Source: Geobacter sp. OR-1
GTDB lineage: Bacteria > Desulfobacterota > Desulfuromonadia > Geobacterales > DSM-12255
Direction: 5' to 3'
Length of the DNA stretch: 64,000 bases
Assembly: GCF_000813145.1 (NCBI RefSeq)
Contig: NZ_BAZF01000017.1
Location: forward strand, 27,204-91,203
A program made the position numbers and the translations under genes. Position 1 is the first letter of the stretch. Every line of letters begins with the position of its first letter. Below, piece after piece: positions 1-7,926 of the stretch. A model generated the notes under the pieces. That model saw only the letters and a program-made list of their open reading frames with translations, was not told the DNA's origin and searched no databases.

Positions 1-356
1 TACGTATTGCCGTCCTTCCCCTGGGCCTTTGATCCTTTGGCAACGACCTCGTCGTTGGGGTGCAGCGGTGTCTCCCGTTTCTCCCAGAACCAGGAGGGGC
101 CGAGACTGAGGGTAACGATCTCGCCACCTGCCTTGACATCGACGAACACCTGCTCCTTGTCGTCGATCCGGGGGGATGACGCCACTCGGCCGGAGACGGT
201 CGTAACGGTATTGACATCGTACCCTTTGTTGAAGTCGAGACCGCTCTTACCCAGATCGTCGCCGCCGAAGCCGAAGCCTGCGAACGCGGTGCCGGTCAAC
301 AGGCAGTTCAGGATGGCTGCCAGCACGATATGGTGGGAAAAACGATCTCGACTCAT
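1..356 (-). CDS. Exported small protein, C-terminus beyond window
   Basis: Reading frame open from an ATG at 356 to the window edge (about 118 residues seen), so the C-terminus is missing. The N-terminus has a signal peptide ending near TGTAFA|GFGFGG. The mature part (SGRV..., VFVDVKAGGEIVTLSLGP, NDEVVAKG) has the alternating beta pattern of a small OB-fold-like periplasmic domain. It lies 24 bp downstream of the small exported protein at 380-640 and may share its transcript. The family is not recognised; export is well supported, function unknown. Confidence 0.6.
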   Translation of the reverse strand, partial: MSRDRFSHHIVLAAILNCLLTGTAFAGFGFGGDDLGKSGLDFNKGYDVNTVTTVSGRVASSPRIDDKEQVFVDVKAGGEIVTLSLGPSWFWEKRETPLHPNDEVVAKGSKAQGKDGNT

Positions 357-379
357 GGGTACCTATTCCCCGGGCAATG

Positions 380-640
380 TTACTTGGTGGTTGTGGTAGT
401 GGAAGATTGTGGAACTGTCATGTGCAACTGCTGCATAGTAGCACTGGTGGTACCGGTCGGCATCGTGCTCCGTGGGCCGGTGCCGCTCATGGTGCCTTGC
501 TGCATGCCTGGAGAAGCCGGATGGCTGCCGGCCATGCTCATCCGGCCCCCGCCGGTCCCACTGCCAAGAGCGAATGCCTGCGCAGCGACGCTGAGGATAG
601 CGATGGTTGCCACTGTGGCAATGGTAGCGTTTCGTTTCAT
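380..640 (-). CDS. Small exported Gly/Met/Ser/Thr-rich protein
   Basis: An 86-residue protein from the ATG at 640, preceded by GGAGG at a good distance. Longer upstream starts have no ribosome site and would hide the signal peptide (MKRNATIATVATIAILSVAAQAFA). The mature protein is low-complexity, rich in Gly, Met, Ser and Thr, and ends in a threonine run. Function unknown. It follows the sigma-54 activator at 820-2190 on the same strand, with paired palindromes and a possible sigma-54 promoter in between, so it is a likely target of that regulator. The target assignment is inference. Confidence 0.6.
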   Translation of the reverse strand: MKRNATIATVATIAILSVAAQAFALGSGTGGGRMSMAGSHPASPGMQQGTMSGTGPRSTMPTGTTSATMQQLHMTVPQSSTTTTTK

Positions 641-684
641 CTGGAATACCTCCGTGGTGAATTGTTGTTTCTGACGGGTGATAT

Positions 685-700
685 TCCACGCCCCATGCCA
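685..700 (-). promoter_or_regulatory. Possible sigma-54 promoter (degenerate -12)
   Basis: On the minus strand the sequence reads TGGCATGGGGCGTGGA. The -24 TGGCA matches the RpoN consensus, but the -12 dinucleotide is GG rather than GC at the correct spacing. It lies about 45 bp before the start at 640. Two palindromes typical of enhancer sites lie about 75-110 bp further upstream. Confidence 0.35.
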
Positions 701-774
701 ATGGGGATATTTCCAGTAACCTGCTGATTTAATGGCATACTTTATCGCTGAAAGGTTTCTCCTGTCGGGAAACA

Positions 775-813
775 GGTGCAAAATCCTGCACCGGTAGCGC
801 ACGGTTTTGCACC
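775..813 (-). promoter_or_regulatory. Tandem palindromic sites, probable activator enhancer
   Basis: GGTGCA-N6-TGCACC (775-792) is a perfect palindrome. A second copy with one arm altered, GCGCA-N6-TGCACC, ends at 813. The pair lies between the stop of the sigma-54 response regulator (820) and the small exported gene starting at 640, at enhancer distance from the candidate promoter at 685-700. Likely binding sites for that regulator. Confidence 0.5.
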
Positions 814-819
814 TCCAAC

Positions 820-2190
820 TCAGTCGTCGAGCAGGCCATACTCTTTCAACTTATACTGCAGAGCCCGTTTGGAGATCCCTAACTCCTCTGCAGCCAGGCG
901 TCGGTTGCCCCTTTGTCTCTCCAGCGCCTTGACGATCAACTCCCGTTCCACATCTTTCAATGCTTCGCGACTGTCCCTGCTCTCCGGTACGCTCCTGTTA
1001 AGGATTGCTTCCGGCAGATTGGCGCACCTGACCATCCCCTGCGCCAGGATAACCGCCCTCTCCATGGCATTCTGGAGTTCGCGGACATTTCCCGGCCAGG
1101 CGTAACCCTTCAGTGCGGTCAGAGCCTCGGCTTCCACACCCTTCAGCTTCTTGCCGATCTGGCGGCCGAACCGGTCGAGGAAATAGTCCACCAGCAGCGG
1201 GATTGCGTCAACCCGCTCCCGTAAAGGGGGAAGATGCAGGGGGAAGACGTTGAGCCGGTAGTAAAGGTCTTCGCGGAAGCGCCGCTCCGCTACTTCAACC
1301 TGGAGATTGCGGTTAGTGGCGGCAATGACCCGAACTTCAGCCCGGATCTCCTTGCTGCCGCCCACCCGTTCGAAGACCCGCTCCTGGAGCACCCGCAGTA
1401 GCTTTGCTTGCAGCGCCAGGGGCATTTCTCCGATTTCGTCCAGAAAGATTGTTCCGCCTCGTGCCAGTTCAAACTTACCCTGACGCGCCTGGATCGCCCC
1501 GGTAAACGCCCCCTTCTCATGGCCGAACAGCTCGCTTTCCAGCAGATTTTCCGGAATGGCGGCACAGTTGAGTGGAACGAAGCCGGCCTTGCTCCGCTGG
1601 CTTAGAAGGTGGATGATACGGGCAATCAGCTCTTTACCGGTGCCGCTCTCGCCATAAATGAGCACATTGGCGGTGGTCCCGGCCACATCGAGCACCAGTT
1701 GCCGGACTTTTGCCATGGCCTGCCCGGCAAAGACCAGTTCCTCGGGTGGCAGTCCTGCTGATTCCGATTCTTTAAGCGAGAGGAGTTCCCGGGTTCGCCA
1801 CTGGCTCTCGATGACCCGTGTCACCAGCGTCAGGAGCGCTTCAGGGGCAACGAGCGGCTTGGTCAGGAAATCGACCGCTCCTTCCTTCATGGCGGCCACA
1901 GCTTCGTCTACGGTGCCGTATGCGGTAAGAAAGATAAATTGTGGCGGGCTCGGGTCCTGGCGGGTTTCCCGGAACAGCTCGAGCCCGCCTTTGCCGGGCA
2001 TCTTCAGGTCGGAGATGACCAGGTCAAAGCTTTCTTTGGCAAGCCTTCGCGCCCCTTCACGGCCATCGCAGGCAAGGACGACCTCGTACCCCTCATCCTC
2101 CAGGATCGTCTGGACAAAGCTCCGAAATGTTTCATCGTCCTCGATCAGTAGTATGCGTCCAGTCATCGGAATCCCCGTTGATGTAATCAT
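820..2190 (-). CDS. Sigma-54-dependent response regulator (NtrC family)
   Basis: A cytoplasmic transcription activator of standard three-domain layout. The receiver domain (about residues 10-125) has the acidic pair IEDDE and the phospho-Asp in VISDLKMPGKGG. The AAA+ domain (about 150-375) has Walker A GESGTGKE and the sigma-54 contact loop GAFTGA near residue 228. A Fis-type HTH forms the C-terminus (AAEELGISKRALQYKLKEYG). The ATG at 2190 overlaps the kinase stop by ATGA, suggesting translational coupling. An ATG at 2166, preceded by GGGGAT and starting MTGRILLIEDD, is an equally good start. Its partner is the adjacent kinase (2187-3417), which is frameshifted. Likely targets are the small exported genes downstream. 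Confidence 0.93.
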   Translation of the reverse strand: MITSTGIPMTGRILLIEDDETFRSFVQTILEDEGYEVVLACDGREGARRLAKESFDLVISDLKMPGKGGLELFRETRQDPSPPQFIFLTAYGTVDEAVAAMKEGAVDFLTKPLVAPEALLTLVTRVIESQWRTRELLSLKESESAGLPPEELVFAGQAMAKVRQLVLDVAGTTANVLIYGESGTGKELIARIIHLLSQRSKAGFVPLNCAAIPENLLESELFGHEKGAFTGAIQARQGKFELARGGTIFLDEIGEMPLALQAKLLRVLQERVFERVGGSKEIRAEVRVIAATNRNLQVEVAERRFREDLYYRLNVFPLHLPPLRERVDAIPLLVDYFLDRFGRQIGKKLKGVEAEALTALKGYAWPGNVRELQNAMERAVILAQGMVRCANLPEAILNRSVPESRDSREALKDVERELIVKALERQRGNRRLAAEELGISKRALQYKLKEYGLLDD

Positions 2191-3417
2191 GTTTGCATGT
2201 GACGCGGCATGGTTATGAGAACCTTGGTCCCTTGCCCGGCAGAGCTGTTCACTTCGATGGTGCCGTTGTGCTCTTCAATGATTTTCCTGCAGAGCGCCAG
2301 CCCCAGGCCGGTCCCCTTGGCCTTGGTGGTAAAGAACGGCTCGAAGATCCTCGACTTCGACTCAGGGGCGATCCCCTCTCCGGTATCGCTTACGACAATG
2401 GAGACGTTCTTGCCGGATGTCGCAAATGCAATACCGAGGGTTCCACCCGCAGGCATTGCCTGGAGCGCGTTTTTCACCAGATTGAGCAGTACCTGGCCGA
2501 ACCGGTCCCGGTCGCCAATGAGTTGCACCGCTGCAGAGGAGTTGACCGTGATTGCCACCCCCTGCTCATCGGCCTCGCTGCGGATAAGCGCAACCGTGTC
2601 TGCGATCAGTTCTTCGAGGCCGAACTTGACCGGCCGCAACCGGTCGCTGCCGGCGTAGGCGAGGAGGTTGGTGACAAGGTTTTCCAATCGCAGGGTTTCC
2701 GTGACAATCCGGTGGGCAAAACCGCGGTTCCGCTCATCAGTCGGTCGCTTCTCGATGATCTGGGCAAATCCCTTGATTCCCCCCAGAGGATTTCTGATCT
2801 CATGGGCGAGCATGGCCCCCATCTCCCCAAGTCTGGCCAGACTCTCCTGTCTCGCCATCTCTAGTTGATGCTTTTCCTCACGCACGGCGAAGCGATAGAT
2901 GACGATCGACAGAACCCACCCAGCGAGCAGCAGCGCCAGGAGTATCGTCATGTTCAGTTCTGCCTTGCGGATAACGGCATCGGCCCGGTAGGTATGCAGG
3001 GTCAGGAGCAGCACCAGGGTCTGGCCGGGGAGATGGACCGGGGAGAGGAATTCATAGGCTTTTTACCCCGGTCCCCAGCGTCACTCGTCCTTCGACGACC
3101 ACTTCTCTCCTCAGGACGTCCGCATACCTGGGATCGTTGGCCGGCAAGCCGATCAGGTCCGGGTTGGAATGGAAGCGGTACGAGCCGTTGCGATCTACGA
3201 CAGCAAGAAACGCCAGCTCATTCGGGCGCAGGGTGTCGAGAGAGCGCAATGTTTGATCGTGCGCGGCAATATTCTCAACAGCTGCGGTGATTGAGAGGGC
3301 CATCCCGCGAAGGTTCTCCTGCGCTATTGGGGTGGCAGCCCGGTAGTTGCTGACCGCAAACCAGAGCAGTGCCGCTGACAGTGCGGCCCCACAGATGAGT
3401 AAGAGTATCTTCAGCAT
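2187..3417 (-). pseudogene. Sensor histidine kinase split by a one-base frameshift
   Basis: The first part (3417-3052, 121 residues) has an N-terminal membrane segment and a periplasmic sensor region ending GTGVKSL then stop. The second part, readable from about 3061 to 2187, continues in another frame: AYEFLSPVHLPG, a second membrane segment, HisKA box MLAHEIRNPLGG, and a HATPase with N, DTGEGI and GTGLGLAL motifs. Removing one A from the five-A run at 3064-3060 (minus strand) fuses the halves into one normal membrane kinase. Either a real inactivating or phase-variable change, or a sequence error. The kinase half could start at GTG 3014 on its own but would lack the sensor. It is coupled to the regulator gene by an ATGA overlap. 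Confidence 0.85.
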
Positions 3418-3582
3418 CGGCCCTCGATTCCTATTGCTGACTTATATTATCATTTTCGCCGGATATTGCCCGATTAATTTCATAATATGCATATGTGCAT
3501 TCGCAGGGAATATTAGCTCGGCCATTCCAGGCAACCGGCTATTCCGAAGATTTGTTGCCACGAGGTCCGGATTGATCGGTAC

Positions 3583-3608
3583 GTTACCCCAGATGGGGTA
3601 TGGGTAAC
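3583..3608. promoter_or_regulatory. Palindromic site upstream of sigma-54 promoter
   Basis: GTTACCC-N12-GGGTAAC with an inner CCCC-AGAT-GGGG forms a nested palindrome 86 bp upstream of the -24 element at 3694, a usual distance for an enhancer-binding activator. It does not match the GGTGCA sites next to the local regulator gene, so a different activator may act here. The rest of 3418-3693 shows no gene. Confidence 0.4.
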
Positions 3609-3693
3609 GGATATCGAGCGGTAATTTCCCCGAATATTTCGGCACCGTCAAGATTATTGCAAGATTTTCAATGGGTTGTAAAAGTTTTCCGCC

Positions 3694-3709
3694 TTGGCAC
3701 TTTATATGC
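3694..3709 (+). promoter_or_regulatory. Sigma-54 promoter for the lysine-rich exported protein
   Basis: TGGCAC-TTTAT-ATGCT matches the RpoN consensus TGGCAC-N5-TTGCA, with GG and GC in exact register. Transcription would start near 3720, about 35 bp before the ATG at 3754. Confidence 0.75.
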
Positions 3710-3753
3710 TGTTACCTGGGTGTGTTTCAACATTACATCCAAGGAGATATCCC

Positions 3754-3996
3754 ATGAAAAAAGTTCTTTCCACCGTTGTTGCTGCTCTTGTTGCCCTTGC
3801 TTTTGCCGGCGTAGCTTTCGCTGCTGAACCTGCTGGCATGCCGGCTGGTCACCCGGCTGTTGGTGCTCCTGCCGCCGAGGCGAAGAAAGAAGTGAAGAAG
3901 CCTGCCAAGAAGGCCAAGAAAGCCAAGAAAGCCAAGAAAGCCAAGAAAGCCGCTGTAAAAGAAGAGGCGCCGGCTGCAGCTCCTGTCGCAAAGTAG
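3754..3996 (+). CDS. Small exported Lys/Ala-rich protein
   Basis: An 80-residue protein from the ATG at 3754 with a strong AAGGAG ribosome site. A longer frame upstream has no such site and would bury the signal peptide (MKKVLSTVVAALVALAFAGVAFA). The mature part is about 57 residues, dominated by a KKAKKA-type repeat like the tail of histone H1, but here the protein is exported. It has no cysteine or enzyme motif. It has its own sigma-54 promoter and terminator, so it is a single-gene unit. A periplasmic polycation could bind polyanions or the envelope; this is speculation. Confidence 0.75.
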   Translation: MKKVLSTVVAALVALAFAGVAFAAEPAGMPAGHPAVGAPAAEAKKEVKKPAKKAKKAKKAKKAKKAAVKEEAPAAAPVAK

Positions 3997-4027
3997 TGCA
4001 ATAAGTCATACAAAATCCGGTTAACTC

Positions 4028-4064
4028 AACTGGCCGTTCCATTTAGGGGCGGCCAGTTGTTGTT
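4028..4064 (+). terminator. Rho-independent terminator
   Basis: Inverted repeat AACTGGCC(G)...(C)GGCCAGTT followed by a T-rich run (TGTTGTTT), 31 bp after the stop of the lysine-rich protein. Confidence 0.8.
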
Positions 4065-4230
4065 TAAAGTACATAACCATTACCTGTTTTCTCCGCTTAT
4101 CCTGAACAATTCCCCATATCCGAACAGGTCACCCGGGTGCCACAGCTGTTTGTCGACCCTCTGCTCAATGATTGACAATAGGCACGAATTCTGTACGCTA
4201 GAATCGGGATTTAGGCCTGGAGTGGGAAAC

Positions 4231-4641
4231 ATGAGAATTGTAGAGTGGGAACAGAGATTCAGCCTGGGGATCAACCATATTGACAAGCATCACCGGCATC
4301 TGCTGGAGCTGCTGAACATGGCATATCGGGCCTTTACCGAGTCCCGGGATATAAATGACGCCAGGTGCCTGTTCCACGAACTCCTTGCCTATGCGGAATA
4401 TCATTTTGCTGCCGAAGAGGAGTTGATGCAGCGGTACGAATACACAGGGTCTGCTGCACATGTTGCTGAACATGAAAAATTCAGGGTTACGGTCAATGAA
4501 CTGCTCGGCAGATTTCTCTCATCAGCGCAGCAATATAATGTCGAAGTGATTTACTTTCTGGAAGAGTGGCTGATAAATCATATTCTGTTTGTGGATAAAG
4601 AGTTTGCTGCTGCCGTTATTGCCAAGGGGTATGAACGGTAA
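4231..4641 (+). CDS. Bacteriohemerythrin
   Basis: A 136-residue single-domain hemerythrin, an O2-binding non-heme diiron protein. The ligand pattern is visible: HIDKHHRHLLELLN, then HFAAEEELMQRY, HVAEHEKF, and the C-terminal HILFVDKEF. Start set at ATG 4231, where the family's MRIVEWEQRFSLGI opening begins; the frame upstream of it is unrelated. Such proteins occur in multiple copies in anaerobic, motile delta-proteobacteria and are thought to buffer or sense oxygen. It lies 9 bp before thiM and could be co-transcribed with it. Confidence 0.92.
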   Translation: MRIVEWEQRFSLGINHIDKHHRHLLELLNMAYRAFTESRDINDARCLFHELLAYAEYHFAAEEELMQRYEYTGSAAHVAEHEKFRVTVNELLGRFLSSAQQYNVEVIYFLEEWLINHILFVDKEFAAAVIAKGYER

Positions 4642-4650
4642 CATTGGAGG

Positions 4651-5457
4651 ATGGCTGTGCAGAAGCCGGAATCAGATACTATTGTAGCTTGGCCACACCC
4701 TGACGTTAAGAACGACTTGGCCAGGTTGCGTCAAAGTTCCCCACTGACGCATTGCATCACAAATATTGTTGTGACGAATTTCACGGCGAATGTGCTGCTG
4801 GCGGTGGGTGGCTCCCCGGCGATGATTGTTGCTACCGAGGAGGTCGCCGAATTTGTGCGCATCGCCCGGGCACTCCTGATCAATGTCGGCACTATTACCG
4901 GCCATGACGCCGCAGCGATGCTCAAGGCGGCCGCCACTGCTGCTGAGACAGGAACCCCCTGGGTGCTCGACCCGGTTGCGGCAGGCGTACTGGAGTTCAG
5001 GACCAGTGTTGTGAGGGAGTTGATCAGGTACAACCCAGCAGTCATCAGGGGCAATGCCTCTGAAATACTGTCGGTTGCCGGAGCTGTCGGCGGCGCGAAG
5101 GGGGTTGATTCAACCGCATCGTCCCTGGATGCGTTGCCTGTTGCGCGAAAACTGGCCGAGCAAACCGGTGCTGTAATAGCGGTAAGCGGAGAGATCGATT
5201 ACATAACCGACGGGAAGTCGGTGATAAGAGTGCCCGGCGGTGATGTAATCATGACCAGGGTAACAGGAACCGGCTGCGCGCTCGGCGCCTTGATTGCAGC
5301 TCTGCTTTCGGTCACCGAGTCTCCGTTGCGGGCAGCCGCATCGGCTTCGGCCATCTTTGCCATAGCAGGGGAGCGTGCTGCAAAGGTTTCGCAGGGGCCC
5401 GGCAGCTTTAGCGTTGCATTTCTGGATCAGTTGTCACTGCTGCCGGACGGAATCTGA
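4651..5457 (+). CDS. thiM: Hydroxyethylthiazole kinase
   Basis: A 268-residue ribokinase-fold enzyme that phosphorylates 4-methyl-5-(2-hydroxyethyl)thiazole for thiamin salvage. Family signatures: [24 protein letters not shown] near the N-terminus, [16 protein letters not shown], and the C-terminal [11 protein letters not shown] with the conserved Cys. The ATG at 4651 directly abuts GGAGG, so the GTG at 4657 (6 bp from the ribosome site) may be the real start. No TPP riboswitch fits in the 9 bp upstream. No other thiamin gene is nearby. Confidence 0.93.
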   Translation: MAVQKPESDTIVAWPHPDVKNDLARLRQSSPLTHCITNIVVTNFTANVLLAVGGSPAMIVATEEVAEFVRIARALLINVGTITGHDAAAMLKAAATAAETGTPWVLDPVAAGVLEFRTSVVRELIRYNPAVIRGNASEILSVAGAVGGAKGVDSTASSLDALPVARKLAEQTGAVIAVSGEIDYITDGKSVIRVPGGDVIMTRVTGTGCALGALIAALLSVTESPLRAAASASAIFAIAGERAAKVSQGPGSFSVAFLDQLSLLPDGI

Positions 5458-5492
5458 TCAGGTGGTGCATTGATTTCCGGAGCATATATCAG

Positions 5493-5870
5493 ATGAAAAC
5501 AGCGGTAACCATAGCATTTTTCTGCGCCGGCGGCGGGCTCACCCGCTATTATCTCTCCGGATGGGTCTACAGCCTGATGGGCCGGACCTTCCCCTACGGC
5601 ACCTTTGCCGTCAATATTATCGGCGCGTATTTCATCGGCCTGATCATGGAACTCGGCATGCGCAGCAGCGCCATACCCGACACCCTGCGCCTGGGGCTTA
5701 CCGTTGGTTTCCTGGGAGGCCTGACCACGTTCTCCACGTTCAGCTATGAAACCTTCAAGCTTCTGGAAGAGGGCCAGCTGCTGGTGGCTTTTGTCAATGT
5801 GCTGGCCAGTGTGGCAGTCTGTCTTGCGTTTACCTGGCTCGGGATAATCACCATCCGCTCGATTTCATAA
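5493..5870 (+). CDS. crcB: Fluoride ion channel CrcB/FluC
   Basis: A 125-residue membrane protein with four hydrophobic segments and the family motifs GGGLTRYYLSGW, GTFAVNIIGAYFIGL (conserved Asn), and GFLGGLTTFSTFSYE. It exports fluoride as a dual-topology dimer. The gap to thiM is 35 bp, too short for a fluoride riboswitch. The next gene (DUF190) is 12 bp downstream, a common pairing. Confidence 0.95.
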   Translation: MKTAVTIAFFCAGGGLTRYYLSGWVYSLMGRTFPYGTFAVNIIGAYFIGLIMELGMRSSAIPDTLRLGLTVGFLGGLTTFSTFSYETFKLLEEGQLLVAFVNVLASVAVCLAFTWLGIITIRSIS

Positions 5871-5882
5871 AGGAGAAGGCAA

Positions 5883-6230
5883 ATGACAAAACTGGTTGGC
5901 GAGCATCTGCTGATGCGTATTTTCATCGGAGAGAGCGATCGACACAACCACAAGCCGCTCTATGAAGCGTTGGTGGAGCTGCTACGCCAGGAGGGATTTG
6001 CCGGGGCCACGGTACTGCGTGGGCTTTGTGGCTTCGGGGCGCATAGTGTCTTTCATACGCAAAAGCTCCTTGACCTCTCTGCCGATCTCCCGATTATTGT
6101 TGAGGTCGTCGACAGCCAGGAGAAGATCGACGCCATCATGCCGCGCATTGATGCGATGATGGGGGGCGGTATGATTACCCTGGAAAAGGCCACTGTTATC
6201 CGCTACACCCATGATCCCCAGAAAAAATAA
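5883..6230 (+). CDS. DUF190 family protein
   Basis: A 115-residue soluble protein of the DUF190 family, which has a PII-like ferredoxin fold. Recognisable parts are LMRIFIGESDRH, LYEALVELLRQEGFAGATVLRGLCGFG, and VVEVVDSQEKIDAIMPRIDAMM. It starts 12 bp after crcB behind AAAGGAGAAGG. DUF190 and CrcB genes often travel together, which suggests a regulatory or accessory role in fluoride export; this is not established. A bidirectional terminator follows. Confidence 0.9.
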   Translation: MTKLVGEHLLMRIFIGESDRHNHKPLYEALVELLRQEGFAGATVLRGLCGFGAHSVFHTQKLLDLSADLPIIVEVVDSQEKIDAIMPRIDAMMGGGMITLEKATVIRYTHDPQKK

Positions 6231-6260
6231 GCCACCCTTGCCTTGAGGCGGGGGTGGCTT
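6229..6260. terminator. Bidirectional terminator between DUF190 gene and dcuB
   Basis: AAGCCACCC ... GGGTGGCTT inverted repeat between two convergent genes, with A/T-rich flanks. It can end transcription from both sides. Confidence 0.8.
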
Positions 6261-6292
6261 ACTCTCTTGGTCCTGCTGCCAGTTAAAATCGC

Positions 6293-7639
6293 CTACACTA
6301 TGAGCATCTTAACGAGGAGATAGCCTACCCCACATCCTGTGCTTACGCCGATGAGGCCGGGGATGATGAAGCTGTGGTTGAGGATGTATTTACCGATGCA
6401 TGTCGTGCCGGAGCGGTCGAAGTTGATGCAGGCCAGGTCGCTGGCATAGGTAGGAAGGATGAAGTAACCGTAGCTGGCGGAAATGAAGGCAATCATCATC
6501 AGTGGATCCACACCGAGGCTGACCCCCAGGGGTGCCATTGCGGCGATGGCCGCAGCCTGGCTGTTAACGAACTTGGAGACGACAAACAGCACGATGGCGT
6601 AGCTCCATGGCTGGGTAGCCACGATACCCGCGAGGCTCCCTTTCAACAGTTCGAAATGCGCTTCGAAAAAGGTGTCGGCCATCCAGGCCACCCCGAAGAT
6701 GGAGATGACGGCAACCATACCGGCCTTGAATACGGTGCCGTTGGGGATATCCTTGGTGTTCACCTTGCAGAACAGCACTATGAGTGCTCCGGCGGTCAGC
6801 ATCATGATCTGGATCGCCAGGTTCATGGAGAGCACCTTTGTTTTTCCGGCAACCGCAAAGACCGGGCGTAATTCCGGGAAGGCGCCCAGGACAACCACGG
6901 CGGCGATGGCGGCAAAGAAGATCCAGGTGGCCCAGTAGGCTTCTTTGGGGAACACTTTGTCCAGCAGGGTGGCGGATTCGCCGTAAATGTACTCTTTCTG
7001 TTCCGGGTCCTGCAGCTTTGCCTGGAACTTGGGATCATTTTCCAGGTCCTTGCCACGCTTGAGGCTCCAGAGTGCCATCATTATTACACCGCAGAACGTG
7101 GCGGGGATGCCGATGCTCAGCAGTTGCAGCAAGCTGACCGGATGGGTGGATTTTGCCAGAATGGCGACCAGCGAGACGACAGCCACGGATACGGGAGAGG
7201 CGCAGATCCCCATCTGGGATGCAACGGATGCCGCGGCCATTGGGCGTTCCGGACGGACCCCCTCCTTGATGGCGATGTCGTAGATGATGGGGAACATCGT
7301 GTAAACCACGTGGCCTGTGCCGCACATGACGGTAAGGCACCAGGTCGTGATCGGGGCGAGAATGGTTATGTACTGGGGATGCCGGCGCAATATCTTTTCT
7401 GCGAAGCGCATCATCACGTTGAGACCTCCGGCGGTCTGCAGCACCGACGCGCAACCGAGGACGGCCATGATGGTAAGCAGCACATCCACCGGGGGCTTGC
7501 CGGGTGCGAGATGGAAGACAAAGGCAAAGACGAGGAGACCGGCGCCGCTGATGAGCCCGAGACCGAAGCCTCCGTAACGGGTGCCCACCAACAGGCATGC
7601 AACGATAACCAGAAATTCGAGTGCGATGATGTAATCCAT
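6293..7639 (-). CDS. dcuB: Anaerobic C4-dicarboxylate antiporter, DcuA/DcuB family
   Basis: A 448-residue inner-membrane carrier with about 10-12 hydrophobic segments, typical of Dcu fumarate/succinate exchangers. The matching parts include VMCGTGHVVYTMFPIIYDIA, RPERPMAAASVASQMGI, and FILPTYASDLACINFDRSGTT. Start chosen at ATG 7639, seven bases from AAGGAGG; an upstream TTG sits too close. In Geobacter this exchanger feeds fumarate respiration. A near-consensus sigma-54 promoter precedes it, with palindromes between it and the two-component genes upstream, so control by that system is very likely. DcuA versus DcuB cannot be settled by eye. Confidence 0.92.
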   Translation of the reverse strand: MDYIIALEFLVIVACLLVGTRYGGFGLGLISGAGLLVFAFVFHLAPGKPPVDVLLTIMAVLGCASVLQTAGGLNVMMRFAEKILRRHPQYITILAPITTWCLTVMCGTGHVVYTMFPIIYDIAIKEGVRPERPMAAASVASQMGICASPVSVAVVSLVAILAKSTHPVSLLQLLSIGIPATFCGVIMMALWSLKRGKDLENDPKFQAKLQDPEQKEYIYGESATLLDKVFPKEAYWATWIFFAAIAAVVVLGAFPELRPVFAVAGKTKVLSMNLAIQIMMLTAGALIVLFCKVNTKDIPNGTVFKAGMVAVISIFGVAWMADTFFEAHFELLKGSLAGIVATQPWSYAIVLFVVSKFVNSQAAAIAAMAPLGVSLGVDPLMMIAFISASYGYFILPTYASDLACINFDRSGTTCIGKYILNHSFIIPGLIGVSTGCGVGYLLVKMLIV

Positions 7640-7698
7640 GGCCAATCCTCCTTATTCAGCCGTAAAGCTGATTAGTGCGAACTCTTTAAGTTATGGAG

Positions 7699-7714
7699 AG
7701 CACAGAGAGTGCCA
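7699..7714 (-). promoter_or_regulatory. Sigma-54 promoter of dcuB
   Basis: On the minus strand: TGGCAC-TCTCT-GTGCT, with GG and GC in exact RpoN register. Predicted transcription start near 7688, giving a leader of about 50 nt before the ATG at 7639. Confidence 0.85.
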
Positions 7715-7790
7715 GCCCGGCATGTGTTCGTAACACGCTGATTATGTTAGTTAAATTGCGCGAAAATGGTCACAAGGCCAATTTAACCCT

Positions 7791-7894
7791 CATAACCAAA
7801 GGCTATGGCGAATAAGGGATATTATTGATAACTAATTGATTTTAAACAGTATGGATGGGATATAGCCGGGGGTTATGATTATAACCTTGGTTAT
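7791..7894 (-). promoter_or_regulatory. Palindromic enhancer sites upstream of dcuB
   Basis: Repeated ATAACC/GGTTAT half-sites: CATAACC-AAA-GGCTATG (7791-7807), GGTTAT-GATT-ATAACC (7871-7886) and ATAACC-TT-GGTTAT (7881-7894). They lie 80-180 bp upstream of the sigma-54 promoter, just past the stop of the activator gene, as expected of binding sites for that activator. Confidence 0.65.
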
Positions 7895-7926
7895 GGGGGT
7901 TGGATATTTGGGATGGCTTGTCCGGC

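Noticed and set aside
5458..5492. Fluoride riboswitch expected before crcB.
   Set aside because: Only 35 bp separate thiM and crcB, and no pseudoknot consensus is present.
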